Assembly (NCBI GenBank): GCA_035764045.1
Contig: DASTZX010000098.1
Location: 1 to 22,968 of the forward strand
Reading direction: 5' to 3'
Source of the DNA: JAVDCA01 sp035764045
GTDB taxonomy: Bacteria > Pseudomonadota > Alphaproteobacteria > Rhizobiales > Xanthobacteraceae
Length of the DNA stretch: 22,968 nucleotides
Shown here: piece after piece, positions 1-14,204 of the stretch
Layout of the letters: every line of letters begins with the position of its first letter
Numbering within the stretch: the stretch's first letter is position 1
Made by a program: the position numbers and the translations under genes
The notes under the pieces: generated by a model
What the model was told of the DNA's origin: nothing
The model's input: only the letters and a program-made list of their open reading frames with translations
Database searches by the model: none

Positions 1-1
1 G

Positions 2-4162
<4,161 letters not shown>

Positions 4163-4174
4163 GGCCATACGAGA

Positions 4175-4224
4175 ACGGTCGAAAGGACGGGCGAAACCTC
4201 AGCGTTTCGCCCGTCCTCGACCGT
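4175..4224 (+). terminator. Long hairpin after rpoC, probable rpoBC terminator or processing site
   Basis: An inverted repeat starts 12 bases after the rpoC stop. The outer arms are 4175-4182 (acggtcga) and 4217-4224 (tcgaccgt). The inner arms are 4185-4197 (ggacgggcgaaac) and 4204-4216 (gtttcgcccgtcc), with loop ctcagc and a two-A bulge at 4183-4184. All 21 pairs are Watson-Crick. No T-run follows, so it is not a classical intrinsic terminator. It could be a U-poor alphaproteobacterial terminator, an RNase III site, or a 3'-end protecting structure. The pairing is seen directly; the role is inferred from position. Confidence 0.6.
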
Positions 4225-4277
4225 CTCGACCGGCATCCTGCGGGGGCGAAACAGCCCTATTTTCCGGGCTTTCCGGC

Positions 4278-4306
4278 TTGACTTCCCCCAGGGCCGCCGA
4301 TACATA
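4278..4306 (+). promoter_or_regulatory. Candidate sigma-70 promoter of the str block
   Basis: TTGACT at 4278-4283 is followed after 17 bases by TACATA at 4301-4306. The -35 box, preceded by C (CTTGAC), fits the alphaproteobacterial housekeeping pattern well; the -10 box is only a partial match. It lies downstream of the rpoC hairpin and would give an rpsL leader of about 330 bases. It is the best-placed promoter candidate in the spacer, but no transcript evidence is available. A TTGACA at 4490-4495 lacks a well-spaced -10 box. Confidence 0.45.
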
Positions 4307-4640
4307 CGCCACACTTTACGGCAGGCGGTGAGCTTCGCCCGTCGGAACGGCATCCCGGAACGCCATAAGTCCTTGAGACCGCAAGGTTTCCGATGCGGCG
4401 CGGCCGGCACCAGCCTCGATGAAAGAAGCTCAAACGCTGCCTCTGACACCTCGACTGTCAGACGTGACGTGCACGACCGTGATGCGGCTTTGACAAGAAG
4501 CAGCGCGGTCCTCTGTCGATAAGGAACGCCACCCCCTCGTGACGGGGCGAATGGCGTCCTTTCCGTTTGCGCGTGGAATTGTGCCGCGCGCGAGATGCGA
4601 TGCCGGGGCCTTTGCGCCCCAACGAGGGTGAAGGCGAGCA
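4307..4640 (+). other. Non-coding leader upstream of rpsL with three hairpins
   Basis: No convincing gene lies here: short open frames have no recognisable product and differ in codon use from the neighbours. Three stem-loops can be read. The first is 4442-4448/4456-4462 (tctgaca/tgtcaga). The second is 4523-4559, with acgcca 4526-4531 pairing tggcgt 4552-4557, outer GG/CC and inner CCCC/GGGG pairs, followed by TTT at 4560-4562. The third is 4605-4609/4616-4620 (ggggc/gcccc), 10 bases before the aagg Shine-Dalgarno at 4631-4634. Together they could be a regulated leader of the str operon, for example a ribosomal-protein binding site or attenuator. That function is inference. Confidence 0.45.
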
Positions 4641-5012
4641 ATGCCGACCATCAATCAGCTCATCCGCAAGCCGCGGGTGGCGCAGCGGGCGCGCAAGAAG
4701 GTTCCTGCCCTGCAGCAGAGCCCGCAGAAGCGCGGCGTGTGCACGCGCGTCTACACGACCACGCCGAAGAAGCCGAACTCGGCTCTGCGCAAGGTCGCCA
4801 AGGTGCGCCTCACCAACGGCTTCGAGGTGATCGGCTACATCCCGGGCGAGGGCCATAACCTGCAGGAGCACTCGGTCGTCATGATCCGCGGCGGCCGCGT
4901 CAAGGATCTGCCGGGCGTGCGCTACCACATCCTGCGCGGCGTGCTCGACACCCAGGGCGTCAAGAACCGCAAGCAGCGCCGGTCGAAATACGGCGCCAAG
5001 CGGCCGAAATAA
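4641..5012 (+). CDS. rpsL: 30S ribosomal protein S12
   Basis: S12 sits at the interface of the small subunit near the decoding centre and helps control tRNA selection. The 123-residue product has the full family pattern, including TTTPKKPNSALRK and GGRVKDLPGVRYH, and ends SKYGAKRPK. The lysines where streptomycin-resistance changes usually occur are wild type here (Lys43 and Lys88), and Asp89, the usual methylthiolation site, is present. Start ATG 4641 has an aagg Shine-Dalgarno at 4631-4634. It is the first gene of the str block, behind a long structured leader and 14 bases before rpsG. Identification is certain. Confidence 0.99.
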   Translation: MPTINQLIRKPRVAQRARKKVPALQQSPQKRGVCTRVYTTTPKKPNSALRKVAKVRLTNGFEVIGYIPGEGHNLQEHSVVMIRGGRVKDLPGVRYHILRGVLDTQGVKNRKQRRSKYGAKRPK

Positions 5013-5026
5013 GCGGAGCGTCAGCC

Positions 5027-5497
5027 ATGTCCCGCCGTCACCGTGCCGAGAAGCGCGAAATCCTCCCCGATCCGAAGTTCGGGAACGTGGTCGTCACCAA
5101 GTTCATGAACTCGGTCATGTACGAGGGCAAGAAGTCGGTCGCCGAGTCGATCGTCTACGGCGCGCTCGAGATCATCGAGGGCAAGACCAAGCAGAACCCG
5201 ATCCAGGTCTTCCAGCAGGCCCTGGACAACGTGATGCCCTCGATCGAGGTCCGCTCGCGCCGCGTCGGCGGCGCCACCTATCAGGTGCCCGTCGAGGTGC
5301 GCATCGACCGCCGGCAGGCGCTCGGCATTCGCTGGCTCATCACCGCCGCGCGCGAGCGCAATGAGAAGACGATGACCGAGCGGCTCTCGGCCGAGTTGCT
5401 CGATGCGTCAAACAACAGGGGGAATGCCGTCAAGAAGCGGGAGGACACGCACCGGATGGCCGAGGCCAACCGCGCCTTCTCGCATTACCGCTGGTAA
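5027..5497 (+). CDS. rpsG: 30S ribosomal protein S7
   Basis: S7 nucleates assembly of the small-subunit head by binding the 3' domain of 16S rRNA and contacts the E site. At 156 residues it has normal bacterial length. MSRRHRAEKREILPDP at the N-terminus, the PIQVFQQALDNVMPSIEVRSRRVGGATYQVPVEV stretch (read across about residues 64-97) and the RAFSHYRW C-terminus are typical. It starts 14 bases after rpsL, with ggag-like bases in the spacer, and lies 36 bases before fusA, consistent with a single str transcript. In E. coli S7 is the autogenous regulator of this operon; no equivalent site can be assigned here. Confidence 0.99.
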   Translation: MSRRHRAEKREILPDPKFGNVVVTKFMNSVMYEGKKSVAESIVYGALEIIEGKTKQNPIQVFQQALDNVMPSIEVRSRRVGGATYQVPVEVRIDRRQALGIRWLITAARERNEKTMTERLSAELLDASNNRGNAVKKREDTHRMAEANRAFSHYRW

Positions 5498-5533
5498 GGC
5501 GTTCGCACGACGGAACGATATCAAGGAATCTCC

Positions 5534-7606
<2,073 letters not shown>

Positions 7607-7667
7607 GCCCGGCGGCAACCAACCGACAAACCAGGAATACGTAGTTTTTGACTGAAGGAGCCAAGCG

Positions 7668-8858
<1,191 letters not shown>

Positions 8859-8869
8859 CGGGGAATCGT

Positions 8870-8954
8870 CGTCGTGCCCGGCCTGTGGGCCGGGCATCCA
8901 CGGCTTCGCAGATCAGGACAGACGTGGATGGCCGGGACGCGCCCGGCCACGACG
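8870..8954 (+). repeat. Palindromic intergenic repeat of the 'MAGTsPAMT' class
   Basis: An 85-bp imperfect palindrome fills most of the tuf-rpsJ spacer. Outer arms are cgtcgt 8870-8875 with acgacg 8949-8954, and atccacg 8896-8902 with cgtggat 8923-8929. Each half also folds alone: gcccggcc 8876-8883/ggccgggc 8888-8895 (loop tgtg) and ggccggg 8930-8936/cccggcc 8942-8948 (loop acgcg). The centre is 8903-8922. Read from ATG 8928 the plus strand gives MAGTRPATT and the minus strand gives VPAIHV. From general knowledge these are signs of a dispersed repeat common in Bradyrhizobium-like genomes and often mis-called as small proteins. Only one copy is in the window, so the repeat status rests on recall plus its structure. 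Confidence 0.7.
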
Positions 8955-8973
8955 GACGGGGAAGAGAAAGCCC

Positions 8974-9282
8974 ATGAACGGCCAAAACATCCGCATCCGG
9001 TTGAAGGCGTTCGACCACCGCATCCTCGACGCCTCGACGCGCGAGATCGTGGCGACCGCCAAGCGCACAGGCGCACAGGTGCGCGGGCCCATCCCGTTGC
9101 CGACCAAGATCGAGAAGTTCACCGTCAACCGCTCGCCGCACATCGACAAGAAGAGCCGCGAGCAGTTCGAGATGCGCACCCACAAGCGCCTGCTCGATAT
9201 CGTCGATCCCACCCCGCAGACCGTCGACGCGCTGATGAAGCTCGACCTCGCGGCCGGCGTCGACGTCGAGATCAAGCTCTAA
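8974..9282 (+). CDS. rpsJ: 30S ribosomal protein S10
   Basis: S10 is part of the small-subunit head and also acts as NusE in antitermination complexes with NusB. The 102-residue reading from ATG 8974 (MNGQNIRIRLKAFDHRILD) matches family length exactly; an upstream in-frame ATG at 8827 would add 49 residues inside tuf and the repeat and is rejected. PIPLPTKIEKFTVNRSPH and SREQFEMRTHKRLLDI are typical. A purine-rich ggggaagag at 8958-8966 serves as Shine-Dalgarno and begins only 4 bases after the palindromic repeat. It opens the S10 block; no promoter of its own is evident. Confidence 0.98.
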   Translation: MNGQNIRIRLKAFDHRILDASTREIVATAKRTGAQVRGPIPLPTKIEKFTVNRSPHIDKKSREQFEMRTHKRLLDIVDPTPQTVDALMKLDLAAGVDVEIKL

Positions 9283-9310
9283 GGCAGGCGCAGAGGCAAG
9301 GACCAAACCG

Positions 9311-10054
9311 ATGCGTTCGGGATTGATCGCACAGAAGCTGGGCATGACGCGGGTCTTCACCGAGGCCGGCGAGCATGTGCCCGTGACCGTGCTGCGGGTC
9401 GAGAAATGCCAGGTCCTCGGTCATCGCACCAAGGACAAGAATGGCTACATCGCGCTCCAGCTCGGCTCCGGCACCCGCAAGGTCAACAACGTGCCGAAGG
9501 CCGAGCGCGGCAACTTCGCCGTCGCCAAGGTCGAGCCCAAGCGCAGGCTCGCTGAGTTCCGTGTCAGCGACGATGGGCTGATCCCGGTCGGCGCCGAGAT
9601 CACGGCCGACCACTTCGTTGTCGGCCAGTATGTCGACGTCACCGGCACCTCGATCGGCAAGGGCTTCGCGGGCGGCATGAAGCGCTGGAATTTCGGCGGC
9701 CTGCGTGCCTCGCACGGCGTGTCGGTCTCGCACCGCTCGATCGGCTCGACCGGCGGCCGGCAGGATCCGGGCAAGACCTGGAAGAACAAGAAGATGCCGG
9801 GCCACATGGGCGCGGAGCGGGTGACCACCCTCAACCTCAAGGTCGTGCAGACCGACGTCGCGCGCGGGCTGATCCTGGTCGAGGGCGCGGTGCCCGGGGC
9901 CAAGGGCGGCTGGATCACGGTGCGCGACGCGGTGAAGAAGTCGCTGCCCAAGGAGGCGCCCAAGCCGGGCAAGTTCCGCCTGCCCGACGGGGCTGCGGCG
10001 TCCGAGGCGCCAGCGCAGGAAGCGGCGCCTGAAGCCGCCAAAGAGGGAGCGTGA
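9311..10054 (+). CDS. rplC: 50S ribosomal protein L3
   Basis: L3 is an early-assembly large-subunit protein whose long loop reaches the peptidyl transferase centre. The protein has 247 residues. It starts MRSGLIAQKLGMTRVF and contains the conserved loop GSTGGRQDPGKTWKNKKMPGHMG; the Gln in this loop is the position methylated by PrmB in E. coli. Beyond the usual end there is an Ala/Glu-rich tail of about 24 residues (LPDGAAASEAPAQEAAPEAA). Such tails are common in alphaproteobacterial L3. It lies 28 bases after rpsJ and 1 base before rplD. Confidence 0.99.
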   Translation: MRSGLIAQKLGMTRVFTEAGEHVPVTVLRVEKCQVLGHRTKDKNGYIALQLGSGTRKVNNVPKAERGNFAVAKVEPKRRLAEFRVSDDGLIPVGAEITADHFVVGQYVDVTGTSIGKGFAGGMKRWNFGGLRASHGVSVSHRSIGSTGGRQDPGKTWKNKKMPGHMGAERVTTLNLKVVQTDVARGLILVEGAVPGAKGGWITVRDAVKKSLPKEAPKPGKFRLPDGAAASEAPAQEAAPEAAKEGA

Positions 10055-10055
10055 G

Positions 10056-10676
10056 ATGGAGCTCAAGATCACGACCCTCGACGGCAAGGCAGCGGGTTCG
10101 GTCGACCTGCCCGATGCGATCTTCGGCCTGGAGCCCCGCGCCGACATCCTGCAGCGCTGCGTCACTTGGCAGCTCGCCAAGCGTCGCGCCGGCACGCATG
10201 CGGTGCAGAACCGCGCCGATGTGCACCGCACCGGCAAGAAGATGTACGCCCAGAAAGGTACCGGCGGCGCCCGTCACGGTTCGGCCCGTGTCAACCTGTT
10301 CCGCGGCGGCGGCCGCTCGTTCGGCCCGGTCGTGCGCAGCCATGCGATCGACCTGCCGAAGAAGGTGCGCGCTCTCGCGCTCAAGCACGCGCTTTCCGCC
10401 AAGGCGCGCGACGGCGGCATCGTGGTGGTCGACAAGGCGACGCTCGATGGCGGCAAGACCAAGGCGCTTAAGGCGAGCTTCTCCAAGCTCGGGCTCGACA
10501 ATGCGCTGATCATCGACGGCTCGGAGGTCGACGTCGGGCTGCGGCGCGCGGCGCGCAATATTCCGAATATCGACGTGCTGCCCGTGCAGGGCATCAACGT
10601 CTACGACATTCTGCGGCGGACCAAGCTCGTGCTGACGAAGGCCGCGGTCGATGCGCTGGAGGCGCGGTTCAAATGA
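10056..10676 (+). CDS. rplD: 50S ribosomal protein L4
   Basis: L4 binds 23S rRNA domain I and lines the peptide exit tunnel. The product is 206 residues, normal for the family. The tunnel loop is visible as HRTGKKMYAQKGTGGARHG followed by RGGGRSFGP. In E. coli L4 represses the S10 operon, but there is no long leader before rpsJ here that resembles that control. The gene starts one base after rplC's stop, with the gagg of the previous codons acting as Shine-Dalgarno, and overlaps rplW by 4 bases (ATGA at 10673-10676), indicating translational coupling. Confidence 0.99.
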   Translation: MELKITTLDGKAAGSVDLPDAIFGLEPRADILQRCVTWQLAKRRAGTHAVQNRADVHRTGKKMYAQKGTGGARHGSARVNLFRGGGRSFGPVVRSHAIDLPKKVRALALKHALSAKARDGGIVVVDKATLDGGKTKALKASFSKLGLDNALIIDGSEVDVGLRRAARNIPNIDVLPVQGINVYDILRRTKLVLTKAAVDALEARFK

Positions 10677-10972
10677 GCACCACGGATCCGCGCCACTACG
10701 ACGTCATCCTCTCTCCGGTCATCACCGAGAAGGCGACCAACGCATCCGAGCGCAACCAGGTTCTGTTCCGTGTCGCGCGCAACGCGACCAAGCCGCAGAT
10801 CAAGGAAGCGATCGAGAAGCTGTTCGACGTCAAGGTGAAGAGCGTCAACACGCTGGTCCGAAAGGGCAAGCACAAGGCGTTCCGCGGCCGGCTCGGCGAG
10901 CAGTCGGACGTCAAGAAGGCGATTGTGACCCTCGAAGAGGGCCATCGCATCGACGTCACGACGGGACTCTGA
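10673..10972 (+). CDS. rplW: 50S ribosomal protein L23
   Basis: L23 lies at the tunnel exit and docks trigger factor and SRP. The 99-residue protein begins MSTTDPRHYDVILSPVITEKAT, with the conserved VITEKAT segment, then the PQIKEAIEKLFDVKVKSVNT region and a lysine-rich NTLVRKGKHKAFRGR loop. Length is normal. Its start overlaps the rplD stop (ATGA), so it is probably translated by coupling. It is 16 bases upstream of rplB. Confidence 0.99.
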   Translation: MSTTDPRHYDVILSPVITEKATNASERNQVLFRVARNATKPQIKEAIEKLFDVKVKSVNTLVRKGKHKAFRGRLGEQSDVKKAIVTLEEGHRIDVTTGL

Positions 10973-10988
10973 GGTTCGGGGACTCAAC

Positions 10989-11819
10989 ATGGCACTCAAG
11001 ACCTACAAGCCGACCACCCCGGCCCAGCGTCAGCTGGTGCTGGTCGACCGCTCCGGTCTCTACAAGGGCAAGCCGCTCAAGGCGCTCACCGAGGGCAAGA
11101 CCTCGACCGGCGGCCGCAACAATCTGGGTCGCATCACCACGCGCTTCCGCGGCGGCGGCCACAAGAAGGCCTATCGCACGATCGACTTCAGGCGCGCCAA
11201 GCACGATCAGCCCGGGCAGGTCGAGCGCATCGAATACGATCCGAACCGCACCGCCTTCATCGCACTGATCAAGTACCGGGACGGGGAGCGGGCCTATATC
11301 CTCGCGCCGCAGCGCCTCTCGGTCGGCGATTCGATCGTTGCCGGTGAGCACGTCGACGTGAAGCCGGGCAACGCCATGCCGGTCGGCAACATCCCGATCG
11401 GCACGATCGTGCACAACATCGAGATCAAGATCGGCAAGGGTGGGCAGCTCGCGCGTTCCGCCGGCACCTATGCCCAGATCGTCGGGCGCGACGCCGAATA
11501 CGTCATCCTGCGCCTCAACTCGTCGGAACAGCGCCTGGTGCATGGCCGCTGCATGGCGACCATCGGCGCGGTGTCCAACCCCGATCATATGAACATCTCG
11601 ATCGGCAAGGCCGGGCGAAAGCGCTGGATGGGCCGCATGCCGCACAACCGCGGCATCACCATGAACCCGGTTGATCATCCGCACGGCGGGCGCACCAAGG
11701 GCGGCGGCCATCCGACGACCCCATGGGGCTTCCCGACCAAGGGCAAGAAGACCCGCAAGAACAAGTCGACCACCAAGTTCATCATCTCGAGCCGCCACGC
11801 TCGGAAGAAGACGCAGTAA
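10989..11819 (+). CDS. rplB: 50S ribosomal protein L2
   Basis: L2 is a primary 23S rRNA binder needed for subunit joining and peptidyl transferase activity. The 276-residue protein starts MALKTYKPTTPAQRQLVLVD and carries the hallmark MNPVDHPHGG with the conserved histidine near the C-terminal domain, then a basic tail GKKTRKNKSTTKFIISSRHA. The NNLGRITTRFRGGGHKKAYR segment near residue 40 is the usual N-terminal RNA-binding stretch. It lies 16 bases after rplW and 12 before rpsS. Confidence 0.99.
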   Translation: MALKTYKPTTPAQRQLVLVDRSGLYKGKPLKALTEGKTSTGGRNNLGRITTRFRGGGHKKAYRTIDFRRAKHDQPGQVERIEYDPNRTAFIALIKYRDGERAYILAPQRLSVGDSIVAGEHVDVKPGNAMPVGNIPIGTIVHNIEIKIGKGGQLARSAGTYAQIVGRDAEYVILRLNSSEQRLVHGRCMATIGAVSNPDHMNISIGKAGRKRWMGRMPHNRGITMNPVDHPHGGRTKGGGHPTTPWGFPTKGKKTRKNKSTTKFIISSRHARKKTQ

Positions 11820-11831
11820 AGCGAGGACGTC

Positions 11832-12134
11832 ATGGCGCGTTCGATCTGGAAAGGCCCGTTCGTCGACGGCTATCTGCTCAAGAAGGCGGAAGCCGCTCGC
11901 TCGTCCGGCCGGCACGATGTGATCAAGACCTGGAGCCGGCGGTCCACCATCCTGCCGCAGTTCGTCGGGCTGACCTTCGGTGTCTACAACGGCCACAAGC
12001 ACATCCCGGTGCTCGTCACCGAGGAGATGGTCGGGCACAAGTTCGGCGAGTTCTCGCCGACCCGCACGTTCCACGGCCATTCGGCCGACCGCAAGGCCAA
12101 GCGCGCGCCGGGTCCGGGCGCGCCGGCGGCCTGA
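11832..12134 (+). CDS. rpsS: 30S ribosomal protein S19
   Basis: S19 forms a complex with S13 in the small-subunit head and contacts the A-site tRNA and bridge B1. The product is 100 residues: MARSIWKGPFVDGYLLKKAE, the RRSTILPQFVGLTFGVYNG core and GHKFGEFSPTRTFHGH, all conserved. The last about 8 residues (GPGAPAA) are a short variable tail. A gcgaggac Shine-Dalgarno lies in the 12-base gap after rplB, and rplV follows 13 bases downstream. Confidence 0.99.
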   Translation: MARSIWKGPFVDGYLLKKAEAARSSGRHDVIKTWSRRSTILPQFVGLTFGVYNGHKHIPVLVTEEMVGHKFGEFSPTRTFHGHSADRKAKRAPGPGAPAA

Positions 12135-12147
12135 GCGAGGTGACGAT

Positions 12148-12528
12148 ATGAGCAAGAAAGGTCATCCCCGCGCGCTCGCCGAGAACGAGGCGAAGGCGGT
12201 CGCCAAGATGCTGCGCGTGAGCCCGCAGAAGCTCAATCTGCTGGCGCAGCTCATCCGCGGCAAGAAGGTCGCGGCGGCGCTGGCGGATCTGGAATTCTCG
12301 CGCAAGCGCATCGCCAGGGACGTGCGCAAGTGCCTGGAGTCGGCGATCGCCAATGCGGAGAACAACCACCAGCTCGACGTCGACGACCTCGTCGTCGCCC
12401 AGGCTCATGTCGGCAAGGGACTGGTGATGAAGCGTTTCCACGCCCGCGGCCGCGGCCGCTCGGGCAAAATCTTGAAGCCGTTCTCTCACCTGACGATCGT
12501 CGTGCGTCAGGTCGAGGCGAGCGCTTAA
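12148..12528 (+). CDS. rplV: 50S ribosomal protein L22
   Basis: L22 binds all 23S domains and its extended beta-hairpin lines the exit tunnel, where macrolide-resistance changes occur. Start ATG 12148 (MSKKGHPRALAENEAKAVAK) gives 126 residues, with a good gaggtga Shine-Dalgarno at 12136-12142; an earlier ATG in frame at 11980 lies inside rpsS and is rejected. The hairpin region reads KGLVMKRFHARGRGRSGK. The end (HLTIVVRQVEASA) is normal. rpsC follows after 9 bases. Confidence 0.98.
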   Translation: MSKKGHPRALAENEAKAVAKMLRVSPQKLNLLAQLIRGKKVAAALADLEFSRKRIARDVRKCLESAIANAENNHQLDVDDLVVAQAHVGKGLVMKRFHARGRGRSGKILKPFSHLTIVVRQVEASA

Positions 12529-12537
12529 GGAGGACCG

Positions 12538-13233
12538 ATGGGTCAGAAGGTCAATCCGGTCGGCCTGCGTCTCGGGATCAACCGTACCTGGGATTCGCGC
12601 TGGTACGCCGGCAAGAACGAATACGGCAAGCTGCTGCACGAGGACGCGAAGATCCGCAAGGAGCTGCACGAGCAGCTCAAGCAAGCGGCGGTGTCGCGCA
12701 TCGTGATCGAGCGGCCGCACAAGAAGGCCCGCGTGACGATCCAGTCGGCGCGGCCCGGCGTCGTGATCGGCAAGAAGGGCGCCGATATCGAGAAGCTGCG
12801 CAAGAAGGTGGCGGAGCTCACCGATTCCGACGTGGTCATCAACATCGTCGAGATCAGGAAGCCCGAGCTCGACGCCCAGCTGGTCGCTGAGTCGATCGCC
12901 CAGCAGCTCGAGCGCCGCGTCGCGTTCCGCCGCGCCATGAAGCGCGCCGTGCAGTCGGCGATGCGCCTGGGCGCGGAAGGCATCCGCATCAACTGCTCGG
13001 GCCGGCTCGGCGGCGCGGAAATCGCCCGCATGGAGTGGTATCGCGAGGGCCGCGTGCCGCTGCACACGCTGCGTGCAGACGTCGATTATGGCGTGGCGAC
13101 CGCCTTCACCACCTACGGCACGTGCGGCGTGAAGGTGTGGATCTTCAAGGGCGAGATCCTCGAGCACGACCCGATGGCGCAGGACAAGAAGCTGGCCGAA
13201 GCCGATGCCGGCCGGCCGCGCCGCGACGCCTGA
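12538..13233 (+). CDS. rpsC: 30S ribosomal protein S3
   Basis: S3 lies at the mRNA entry tunnel and contributes to ribosomal helicase activity. The 231-residue protein begins MGQKVNPVGLRLGI and has the KH-domain loop GVVIGKKG at residues 74-81, followed by the C-terminal domain with GRLGGAEIARMEWYREGRVPL (read near 157-177). The C-terminus is a short hydrophilic tail (EADAGRPRRDA). The Shine-Dalgarno aaggagg at 12527-12533 overlaps the rplV stop codon, so the two genes are likely coupled. Confidence 0.99.
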   Translation: MGQKVNPVGLRLGINRTWDSRWYAGKNEYGKLLHEDAKIRKELHEQLKQAAVSRIVIERPHKKARVTIQSARPGVVIGKKGADIEKLRKKVAELTDSDVVINIVEIRKPELDAQLVAESIAQQLERRVAFRRAMKRAVQSAMRLGAEGIRINCSGRLGGAEIARMEWYREGRVPLHTLRADVDYGVATAFTTYGTCGVKVWIFKGEILEHDPMAQDKKLAEADAGRPRRDA

Positions 13234-13273
13234 GGCGGCGCGAGCGTAGCGAGTTCAAGAAAGGCGCGAAGCC

Positions 13274-13687
13274 ATGCTGCAACCGATGAAGACGAAGTTC
13301 CGCAAGGCGCACAAGGGCCGCATCCACGGCGTTGCGACCAGCGGCGCCTCGCTGTCCTTCGGCGAGTACGGCCTCAAGGCGCTGGAGCCGGATCGCGTCA
13401 CCGCGCGCCAGATCGAGGCGGCGCGGCGCGCCATGACGCGCCACATGAAGCGCTCCGGGCGGGTGTGGATTCGCGTCTTCCCCGACGTGCCGGTATCGAA
13501 GAAGCCGCTCGAGGTCCGCATGGGCTCGGGCAAGGGCACGCCGGAGCTCTGGGTCGCGCGGGTGAAGCCGGGCCGCATCCTGTTCGAGATCGACGGCGTC
13601 CCGGTCCAGCTCGCCAAGGAGGCGCTCGCGCTCGCCGCAGCCAAGCTGCCGATCAAGACGCGCTTCGTGGCGCGCATCGCCGAGTAG
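13274..13687 (+). CDS. rplP: 50S ribosomal protein L16
   Basis: L16 helps form the A-site tRNA binding region near the peptidyl transferase centre. The product is 137 residues, normal length, starting MLQPMKTKFRKAHKGRIHG and including the conserved RHMKRSGRVWIRVFPDVPV and MGSGKGTPELWVARVKPGR stretches. It follows a 40-base spacer after rpsC whose sequence (gcgagcgtagcgag) forms no convincing hairpin. An aaggcg Shine-Dalgarno lies near 13261-13266. rpmC follows 10 bases later. Confidence 0.99.
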   Translation: MLQPMKTKFRKAHKGRIHGVATSGASLSFGEYGLKALEPDRVTARQIEAARRAMTRHMKRSGRVWIRVFPDVPVSKKPLEVRMGSGKGTPELWVARVKPGRILFEIDGVPVQLAKEALALAAAKLPIKTRFVARIAE

Positions 13688-13697
13688 GAACGTCGCC

Positions 13698-13901
13698 ATG
13701 CTCAAACCCGACGATCTCAGGGCCATGACCGTCGACCAGCTCGACGACGAGTTGCTGAAGCTCAAGAAGGAGCGGTTCAACCTGCGCTTCCAGCGCGCGA
13801 CGGGACAGCTCGAGAATACATCGCGTGTGCGCGAGGTCCGGCGTGACATCGCGCGCATCAGGACGGTTGCGCGGCAGAAGCGCGCCCCGCAGCCGAAGTA
13901 G
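13698..13901 (+). CDS. rpmC: 50S ribosomal protein L29
   Basis: L29 is a small helical protein next to L23 at the exit of the peptide tunnel. At 67 residues it has typical length. DDLRAMTVDQLDDELLKLKK followed by ERFNLRFQRATGQLENTSRV is the family pattern, and the basic tail ends RAPQPK. An aggaacg Shine-Dalgarno overlaps the end of rplP. It sits in the universal L16-L29-S17 order. Confidence 0.98.
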   Translation: MLKPDDLRAMTVDQLDDELLKLKKERFNLRFQRATGQLENTSRVREVRRDIARIRTVARQKRAPQPK

Positions 13902-13916
13902 ATCAAGGAGGCTTAA

Positions 13917-14165
13917 GTGCCGAAGCGTATGCTCCAGGGCATCGTGGTGAGCGACAAGCAGGCGAAGACGCGCGTCGTTCGCGTCGAGCGCCGGTTCACC
14001 CATCCGCTGCTCAAGAAGACCGTCCGGCGGTCGAAGAAATACTATGCGCACGACGAGAAGAACGAGTTCTCGGTCGGTGACTTGGTGTGGATCGAGGAGC
14101 ATCGCCCGATTTCCAAGCTCAAGCGCTGGACCGTGGTTCGGGGCGAGAAGAAGAGTGCAACGTGA
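13917..14165 (+). CDS. rpsQ: 30S ribosomal protein S17 (GTG start)
   Basis: S17 is a primary binder of the 16S rRNA 5' domain. The protein is 82 residues from a GTG codon at 13917 (MPKRMLQGIVVSDKQAKTRV). The strong aaggagg at 13905-13911 lies 5 bases before the GTG; an in-frame ATG at 13929 is 17 bases from it, too far, so GTG is favoured and also gives the usual N-terminus. The conserved VVRVERRFTHPLLKKTVRRS core and RPISKLKRW are present. A 39-base spacer separates it from rplN. Confidence 0.97.
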   Translation: MPKRMLQGIVVSDKQAKTRVVRVERRFTHPLLKKTVRRSKKYYAHDEKNEFSVGDLVWIEEHRPISKLKRWTVVRGEKKSAT

Positions 14166-14204
14166 GCGCCGCGGGCGTGAACGAGAGAGGACCGGGATAG
14201 CATC

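Noticed and set aside
7648..7653. TTGACT before tuf as a promoter
   Set aside because: Only 14 bases remain before the tuf start codon, so no -10 box can fit.
8928..9326. Frame starting MAGTRPATT as a small protein
   Set aside because: It begins inside the palindromic repeat and runs in the wrong frame through rpsJ; it is a by-product of the repeat.
13240..13260. gcgagcgtagcgag in the rpsC-rplP spacer as a repeat remnant
   Set aside because: Too short, forms no good stem, and no second copy was seen in the window.
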